From a virus: a stretch of 64,000 bases of DNA. Below the pieces are notes generated by a model. The model had not been told where the DNA came from. It ran no database searches and was given only the letters and a program-made list of their open reading frames with translations. Positions 58,922 through 64,000 of this stretch are shown piece after piece (the first letter of the stretch is position 1; each line of letters begins with the position of its first letter). Position numbers and translations under genes: made by a program. The stretch is taken from positions 1-64,000 of IMG/VR virus record IMGVR_UViG_3300010354_000046; one strand, 5' to 3'.

Positions 58922-59427
58922 TACAGTATTTTATCTAATTGAATAATTTCGCTTTGTCTTGAAATCTCTTTGACAAAATATACACAATCCGGTTTCTCTC
59001 CAAATCTAGTAGGAGTAGCAAGAAGTTGTCCGTTTTTCATCTTAGGAAAGTACCACTTGACATCATTATAAAAATTTACAATTTCAATCTTTTTAAATTC
59101 AACTCTAAAACTACTTAACGGATTGAATACTAATGCTTCAAAACCCCGATCATTTAAACTAGTTAACGGAAGTATTTCAATATCATTGGCACTACTGCTA
59201 TCTCCGACTGCAATACACCAGTCAATAGGCATAGTAACTTCGTCTTCACCTATTCGTAAAACCATTGCAGGTGCATTAAAACTTTCTAAGAATATTAATG
59301 GCATGAAAAAGAAATCAGGTTCTTTAGGATCTGAGTTGTCTAATACTGCAAATCTTGTATTTTCATCTACTTCGTCTGGAAGATTATTTAATGAAAAAGT
59401 TTCGTTGTTTAATGTTAGTATCTGCAT
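58921..59427 (-). CDS. Conserved phage protein (PDFFFMPLIFLESFNAP)
   Basis: 168 residues. FFFMPLIFLESFNAPAMVLR, VTMPIDWCIAVGDSSSANDI, LPLTSLNDRGFEALVFNPLS, WYFPKMKNGQLLATPTRFGE, CVYFVKEISRQSEI. These blocks are strongly conserved in T4-like marine phages as I recall, yet uncharacterised. Beta-rich. Part of the minus-strand block ending at 55913. Confidence 0.75.
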   Translation of the reverse strand: MQILTLNNETFSLNNLPDEVDENTRFAVLDNSDPKEPDFFFMPLIFLESFNAPAMVLRIGEDEVTMPIDWCIAVGDSSSANDIEILPLTSLNDRGFEALVFNPLSSFRVEFKKIEIVNFYNDVKWYFPKMKNGQLLATPTRFGEKPDCVYFVKEISRQSEIIQLDKIL

Positions 59428-59430
59428 ACT

Positions 59431-60129
59431 TTATGTCTTCCTATTAATTATGTTTCTTATTTTTGGATAACGCAGCTTTGGATTTAAAGAAAATTCCCAG
59501 TGAGCAAATTTTTTATCAAAAATTTCTTTGGTCATAACCATAGTTTTTAATTCCCAGGGTTCTTCTGTCAATGGTATAAGCTGGGCCATTGGCAAACCGG
59601 CCTTTACCCTTAATACTTGTTTTTGTTGCGGCATCTTTACAATGGTAGCTACATTCGAATCGTGTTGTCCTCTGAACTCGGCAACACCAGTTACCAGTGT
59701 TAATTGTTGTGGATCTTCTTGCCACCACACAGGTTGTGTCCATACCCATGGTATAGGCTCGTTACACCAGAATAACCACGGGCTATTAAATTTAATATTA
59801 ATGTAACCTGGCCATGCCCCACTAGCTTGTTCTGCCAAATCATGAGATACTACTGGTTGCATAGTGGACTGCATTCCGGTAAGAACGTCAATACCTTTCA
59901 CAGGATCAATTGTAATCTCGTGATCTGCCCATAGCGGAATAATAACGCCTTTATTATACAGATCTTTTAATCCAAAGCAATTCCTAACATTAACAACATT
60001 ATTTCCTGAAGGTAAATTATGATACCATTTAGGAATACATTTTCGTGATTCGACAACTGGAAATAAATCTATTAAATCGCCTACTGGGGCGTATGCTTCT
60101 AAGATTATTTTTTTCTTTTTAAAAAACAT
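59431..60129 (-). CDS. DUF6065-like protein
   Basis: 232 residues. FPVVESRKCIPKWYHNLPSG, VRNCFGLKDLYNKGVIIPLW, FNSPWLFWCNEPIPWVWTQP, RVKAGLPMAQLIPLTEE: the run of Trp/Pro, the C...G...(I)PLW pattern and 'PWLFWxxPPWxW' fit the DUF6065 type of phage and bacterial proteins. Function unknown. Immediately precedes UvsW on the same strand in reverse order. Confidence 0.65.
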   Translation of the reverse strand: MFFKKKKIILEAYAPVGDLIDLFPVVESRKCIPKWYHNLPSGNNVVNVRNCFGLKDLYNKGVIIPLWADHEITIDPVKGIDVLTGMQSTMQPVVSHDLAEQASGAWPGYINIKFNSPWLFWCNEPIPWVWTQPVWWQEDPQQLTLVTGVAEFRGQHDSNVATIVKMPQQKQVLRVKAGLPMAQLIPLTEEPWELKTMVMTKEIFDKKFAHWEFSLNPKLRYPKIRNIINRKT

Positions 60130-60135
60130 GTTTAG

Positions 60136-61602
60136 TTATTGCCAATCTGTCTTTTCAAGCGAGAACGGATATTTCGCATCCTTATAAAATTTCTTCCTCT
60201 GAGTAAGATGCCTCTTGGCATACTTACAGGTCGAAGTGATGTCCCATATCTGGACGAAGTCCTTGTCCTCTGCTTTTCTAATGCCTCGCCCAATTGATTG
60301 TATAACGCGGACAAAGCTCTTTCCGGGTTCCAAAAGGACCAGATTAAAAATCCGAGGAATGTTAATACCAACAGCGGCCACACCATAAGTCGCCACAGTA
60401 ATCTTTTCATTGCTAGTTGCATGTTCTTTATATTCTTCTTTACGTTTTGATCCTTTTACTTCGCCCGAAATAAAAGTTGTATCTTCTAACATTTCTGTTA
60501 GCATATTGCCTGTGTCAATCCTATTAACTAGAACTAACGTATTACCCGACTCTGCTACACCTTTAATTAATTTGCCTATATATTGCATTCGATCTTTATT
60601 AGTTACCAAATACTTTAACTCTTCTGCATAAGATTTAAATTCTGGTAGATCTACTAATTGTACTACATTTACGTGTAAATTGCTAAGAATTCCGAGCTCT
60701 TGTAACTCGTGTGCTTTGATGCCGCCTACCACTGGTCCAATACTGGCAAAGATTGGTTCTGCTTCAAATGCATCCTTAGGAACAGTACCAGTCAATCCCC
60801 AGCGAATAGGACTGTTAGCTAGGTTGTGTGTTAGCAAGTTTTTCAATACATCTGCTTTGGCCATATGTACTTCGTCAACAATAACTGTTTCTACCCCGTA
60901 CAAAAACTCTGCCAAACTCAATGCCTCTTCTAAGTCCCAATTTTTAGATTTTTTGTCTAGTACATTAAGACTTTGCCAAGTGCAAATAGTGTGTGTATGA
61001 CCGATCATTTTACGATCTCCAAAATACACACCAACATCTAAACCAACATTAAGGAAATCTTCTTCGGTTTGTGTAACAAGATCCTTGTTAGGAACAATGG
61101 TTACTGTACGACCATATTTTTCAGCGCAATGGGCTAGTGTTGCAGTCATGATAGTCTTACCGGCACCTGTAGCTACTTCTTGTAATGCCTGCGTATGCTC
61201 AAAGAATCTGTTAACAATCTCTACTTGGTCGTCTCTTAGTACGATAGGTTGACCTTCGAATCTATGACCTTTAGGCCAAACTTTGCCTTGGTCGGCCCAG
61301 TATGTGGTTGTAACTTTTTCAAATGAAATTTTTGAAGATTTTCGCAAATCTTCAATTTCATCAATTTCTACATTACAAGCATCTAGTATGCCTAATACTT
61401 TTTCTAGTTGATTCAAATAGCCAACACCGCCTAAACCAAACAGGCTGACCGTGCCATCCCAGCGTCCTAATTTATACGCAGGTCTGTATCTTGCAGTCGG
61501 GTCCTCGTACTTAAAATTTGCCACAAGTTTCTTACGGACATCAAGAGAAAGTCCTTCTAGTTTAATGTTAACTTCGTCTTTTATGATTAATTTTACTGTC
61601 AT
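60136..61602 (-). CDS. uvsW: Recombination helicase UvsW-like (superfamily 2)
   Basis: 488 residues from the ATG at 61600-61602. Motifs: Q-motif region ARYRPAYKLGRWDGTVSLFG, motif I VATGAGKTIM, motif II VDEVH, motif III GLTGTVP, motif V ATYGVAAVGINIPRI, motif VI QSIGRGIRK. Like T4 UvsW it would unwind R-loops and branched DNA to switch from origin- to recombination-primed replication. The start overlaps the stop of the preceding gene. Confidence 0.93.
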   Translation of the reverse strand: MTVKLIIKDEVNIKLEGLSLDVRKKLVANFKYEDPTARYRPAYKLGRWDGTVSLFGLGGVGYLNQLEKVLGILDACNVEIDEIEDLRKSSKISFEKVTTTYWADQGKVWPKGHRFEGQPIVLRDDQVEIVNRFFEHTQALQEVATGAGKTIMTATLAHCAEKYGRTVTIVPNKDLVTQTEEDFLNVGLDVGVYFGDRKMIGHTHTICTWQSLNVLDKKSKNWDLEEALSLAEFLYGVETVIVDEVHMAKADVLKNLLTHNLANSPIRWGLTGTVPKDAFEAEPIFASIGPVVGGIKAHELQELGILSNLHVNVVQLVDLPEFKSYAEELKYLVTNKDRMQYIGKLIKGVAESGNTLVLVNRIDTGNMLTEMLEDTTFISGEVKGSKRKEEYKEHATSNEKITVATYGVAAVGINIPRIFNLVLLEPGKSFVRVIQSIGRGIRKAEDKDFVQIWDITSTCKYAKRHLTQRKKFYKDAKYPFSLEKTDWQ

Positions 61603-62768
61603 ACTAGGATTGGTTCTTTTTCTGAATAATAAATTATTAGGTCGCAAGATAAAGCATACGAACTAGTTTTGTTATTTCTTAAATTGTGGTTCAATGCAAT
61701 TATACTCATTGGTTTCCAATCAGTTTTTAGCAAAAATTTAGGAATTTTTCCATTTTGTACACCGACTATTTTTGTTTCTTTATCAACAGGGCAGTTAAAT
61801 TTCTTTTCAGAAATATGTTGATTAAATTTTCTTCCGTCTTCATTATTATCAAGTCTAAAGTATATTCCTACACCTTCAAAAATTCCGTTTTTTTCCAAAT
61901 TTTCGGTCAAATTTTGAAGGTCTTCAAAGCATTGATTTTCATTATTTCCTTCAAAAACAACTAGGCAAGGAAACCTTTTTAGCTCTACTAACGACTTGAA
62001 TATTTCTTCCAACGAATGATTATTTTTTCCTATCCAGAAAACAGATTTTTCACGCATTGCGATTTCTTCGGTTAAATTTTTAGGTGTTTCAATAGGGTCA
62101 CAAAAATATTGATAACGTATTCGCCTATCATTAATGATTGCCTGTGTTAATGGAGTTTCTAAACCTAAATCTTCTGTAATAGCATTTTGAAAATTTTTGT
62201 TGTCAATTGAGCTAATATTGTACTGACTAAAAATTTCCTCTTTTTTCCAAGATTTTATGGTATTGTAATATTCTATTAATTTTTCGTCAACTGAAAATTT
62301 ATAAGGTTTAAGAGATTCTACTAACAATACAATATTTTTTTCATCTAGGTCGGCAATGTATAATTTTCCATTAGTAACCGGTTCTAGCCCTGTAATTTTT
62401 TTCGTAATTTCTTGCATGATCTTTCGTATGCTACTGGAAAACGTAAATTCTACAATGATCTTTGCATCTTTTTCAGCATTACTAGACAAGTAAATTTTCC
62501 TGACAACTTCGATAATTCTAAAAGGCTTTGACCACAGGCCTAACTCTAAAACTTCTTCTAAATTTTTATAGTGCGTTAGAATTTTTTCCTTATTTTCTGT
62601 TAAAATTCTAACCAACAGATCTCCTTGATTAGCTGTAAGAAAATTTCCCTGCTTTAAAGAAGAATGTAGACTTGTTAAAACCTTGAAGTCGCGTGTTGTA
62701 ACTAAACTTTCCGGTGACGGCTCGCCAGAAGCTATAAAATTTGTAAAAAAATGATCGATAGTTAACAT
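61599..62768 (-). CDS. Unknown protein coupled to UvsW
   Basis: 389 residues, AT-rich, no known motif seen. LTIDHFFTNFIASGEPSPES, EVVRKIYLSSNAEKDAKIIV, KNLTEEIAMREKSVFWIGKN, FLLKTDWKPMSIIALNHNLR. Alpha/beta throughout, no membrane segment. Four-base overlap with UvsW and a common promoter upstream argue for a partner in recombination or transcription control. Could be a degenerate nuclease or helicase-associated domain; unproven. Confidence 0.65.
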   Translation of the reverse strand: MLTIDHFFTNFIASGEPSPESLVTTRDFKVLTSLHSSLKQGNFLTANQGDLLVRILTENKEKILTHYKNLEEVLELGLWSKPFRIIEVVRKIYLSSNAEKDAKIIVEFTFSSSIRKIMQEITKKITGLEPVTNGKLYIADLDEKNIVLLVESLKPYKFSVDEKLIEYYNTIKSWKKEEIFSQYNISSIDNKNFQNAITEDLGLETPLTQAIINDRRIRYQYFCDPIETPKNLTEEIAMREKSVFWIGKNNHSLEEIFKSLVELKRFPCLVVFEGNNENQCFEDLQNLTENLEKNGIFEGVGIYFRLDNNEDGRKFNQHISEKKFNCPVDKETKIVGVQNGKIPKFLLKTDWKPMSIIALNHNLRNNKTSSYALSCDLIIYYSEKEPILV

Positions 62769-62774
62769 AGCTTT

Positions 62775-62802
62775 ATTATAAATGATTTTTTATAATTGTC
62801 AA
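62775..62802 (-). promoter_or_regulatory. sigma70-type promoter for the UvsW operon
   Basis: Minus strand TTGACA (62797-62802), 16-bp spacer, TATAAT (62775-62780): the only 16-bp spacer among the strong promoters here. Confidence 0.65.
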
Positions 62803-62808
62803 CCGGTA

Positions 62809-63762
62809 TTACTCAAGACGGTATCCGAGATCAAAATGATCAAATAAGGTACTGCCTCTTTCGTGCCGTGTATGGTGTGTCCAAAAAACAGGGTTAAAAG
62901 CAGTTTTTACTAATTCTGGATTCAAACAGATATGGTCTACTAATACCTGTTCAATTTTTTCAATTCTTTTTGCATTGTTAGCAATGTACCATCGATGAAA
63001 GGATACACTTTTATAAAAATCACTTTTAATGATTGAACAATCGATATCAATATCAGCATTGGGCCACATAAATTTAGTGTTATTGCCATTGCTCCAACAA
63101 TTTTCATTAATATTTGATAAATCTTCGGCAAAATCACTAAAGTATCGATATAAGATAAATTCGCTTACTTCTTTTATGTTTGTCACATAAGGATCAAATA
63201 CACGATTAATGTCTAATGATTGTAAAAGTTTTTTGACGTTTGAAGTTTTACAGCGAAATGGAGTTGCCGGAGCCCAAAACCAGCTAGGAGTAGTGGAACC
63301 GGTAACTTTTTGACATAAATTTGCAAAATTAAAATAAATTTGCAACTCTGGAGCCATTACGTCTTGTAATTTTACAGAGCCTTGTAACGGCTTGTAAATT
63401 AAATTATTTCCTTCAGGCGATCCCCATTCGTTAAGATTGACATTTCGTAATAGAATGTCTTTGCTGTCGAGTAAAAGGTAAGATTCTTCCGAAATTTTCT
63501 CAGAGATTACAAACTTTAATACCTGTTGCCTGATATACCCTGGAAGATGGTTAATTAAAATTAAATTTTTTGCTTCTAATAATTCTAAAGTGTGATTAGT
63601 GTATAATGGTCGGAATAGGTCCTCCCATTCTTTTATTGATTTTTTAGAATTTTCGACAATAACGTAGTGTGTGTGACGACCTTGAAGGAATTTGTTGATA
63701 CTATAGGACTGTAGTCTAGCAATTTCGATATCTCGGTCGCACGTTACTGTTACAAGAGCCAT
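62809..63762 (-). CDS. Glycosyltransferase-like protein (DUF6492 type)
   Basis: 317 residues. LVTVTCDRDIEIARLQSYSI at the start and SYLLLDSKDILLRNVNLNEW (DxKD in place of DxD, the nucleotide-sugar metal site) fit the DUF6492 glycosyltransferase-like family; FHRWYIANNAKRIEKIEQVL and HICLNPELVKTAFNPVFW are the C-terminal part. It may glycosylate DNA, envelope or virion proteins. Its start touches the partial upstream gene. Confidence 0.7.
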   Translation of the reverse strand: MALVTVTCDRDIEIARLQSYSINKFLQGRHTHYVIVENSKKSIKEWEDLFRPLYTNHTLELLEAKNLILINHLPGYIRQQVLKFVISEKISEESYLLLDSKDILLRNVNLNEWGSPEGNNLIYKPLQGSVKLQDVMAPELQIYFNFANLCQKVTGSTTPSWFWAPATPFRCKTSNVKKLLQSLDINRVFDPYVTNIKEVSEFILYRYFSDFAEDLSNINENCWSNGNNTKFMWPNADIDIDCSIIKSDFYKSVSFHRWYIANNAKRIEKIEQVLVDHICLNPELVKTAFNPVFWTHHTRHERGSTLFDHFDLGYRLE

Positions 63763-64000
63763 TATAAAGAAGCATCTTCCATTCCTGCAACACGCAACTT
63801 AACAATATTAGTAATCTGCCACTGTTTCTGGTCTAAGGCTTTAGTAATACCCAACCATTTGTTGCGTAACAGAGCAAATTCGTTAATAATCTTCTCAAAA
63901 TCTACAACGTCGGCTTCGCCCTCCACAAACTTTTCACAGTCTCTGGAGGACAAAGCTCGTTGATAGTTTTCTAAGTATTTTCTAAAGTGTTGACTCTTAA
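63762..64000 (-). CDS. Partial hypothetical protein, 5-prime end outside window
   Basis: About 79 residues visible, open to the window edge: KSQHFRKYLENYQRALSSRD, CEKFVEGEADVVDFEKIINE, ITKALDQKQWQITNIVKLRV. Helical. In T4 a similar small protein near uvsW is UvsY, but I see no clear similarity, so no name is given. Confidence 0.6.
   Translation of the reverse strand, partial: KSQHFRKYLENYQRALSSRDCEKFVEGEADVVDFEKIINEFALLRNKWLGITKALDQKQWQITNIVKLRVAGMEDASL

Noticed and set aside
60132-60422. A 96-codon minus-strand frame at the end of uvsW
   Set aside because: It overlaps the conserved C-terminal helicase motifs (QSIGRGIRK) of uvsW in another frame; Arg-rich shadow.
1-64000. Insertion sequence, transposase, integrase or prophage attachment sites
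   Set aside because: No transposase or integrase motifs and no flanking terminal repeats were seen; nothing suggests a temperate lifestyle.

Overview
This window is a 64-kb internal segment of a large T4-type myovirus genome, cut inside genes at both ends and about 40% GC by eye. The hallmarks are a DnaB-family replicative helicase (gp41-like), a TOPRIM primase (gp61-like), a UvsW-like helicase and a class Ia ribonucleotide reductase alpha chain. Promoters containing TAAATA, matching the T4 late-promoter core TATAAATA, precede many virion-type genes. The host is probably a Gram-negative proteobacterium. The supports are consensus sigma70 promoters with 17-bp spacers, ADP-heptose (LPS) genes, an Alphaproteobacteria-type 5-aminolevulinate synthase and small proteobacterial-type proteins. 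I cannot name a host genus.

Layout. (1) 1-9.8 kb, minus strand: NrdA (partial), a beta-helix tailspike, a RecB-like exonuclease, then virion or internal-head proteins under late promoters, including two nucleotidyltransferase-fold proteins. (2) 10.1-11.1 kb: a small plus-strand island of four small proteins. (3) 11.2-20.5 kb, mostly minus: late structural proteins and a set of enzymes (metallopeptidase, RibD-like deaminase, lytic transglycosylase, M23 endopeptidase), several starting with the same short leader of the type MKIxEIIxE. Also here are a secreted nuclease, a DUF454 membrane protein, a radical SAM protein, an HNH nuclease, a YqgE protein and a plus-strand 5-aminolevulinate synthase. 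(4) 20.5-23.6 kb, minus: a nucleotide-heptose cassette (two epimerases, heptose kinase, heptose nucleotidyltransferase, cupin). (5) 23.7-36.2 kb, plus: a dense, overlapping array of small genes, among them two recurrent C-terminal motif families, two 2OG-Fe(II) oxygenase-like proteins, a HAD nucleotidase, an SGNH-like protein and a parvulin. (6) 36.4-36.95 kb: a gene-free stretch with 10-bp iterons and a perfect palindrome. (7) 37.2-48.1 kb, plus: an early-gene array in which nearly every gene or gene pair has its own consensus sigma70 promoter, many with the -35 box in the loop of a hairpin. It includes Gp88, GIY-YIG, Api92-like and AAA+ proteins and two tRNAs, and ends at tandem stem-loops and a strong terminator. 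(8) 48.8-64 kb, minus: 2OG oxygenases, gp41-like helicase, carbamoyltransferase-like protein, primase, a miniature DnaE-like protein, a possible clamp-loader subunit, UvsW and a glycosyltransferase-like protein.

Together the segment holds replication and recombination genes, an early host-takeover array, late structural genes, a lysis or cell-wall set and host-metabolism genes (heme precursor, heptose). The observations I rate highest are a textbook -1 ribosomal frameshift site near 4.05 kb, the hairpin-nested and gene-end-embedded early promoters, the shared leader on likely packaged enzymes, the tandem stem-loops with identical loops near 48 kb, and the iteron-bearing gap near 36.6 kb.
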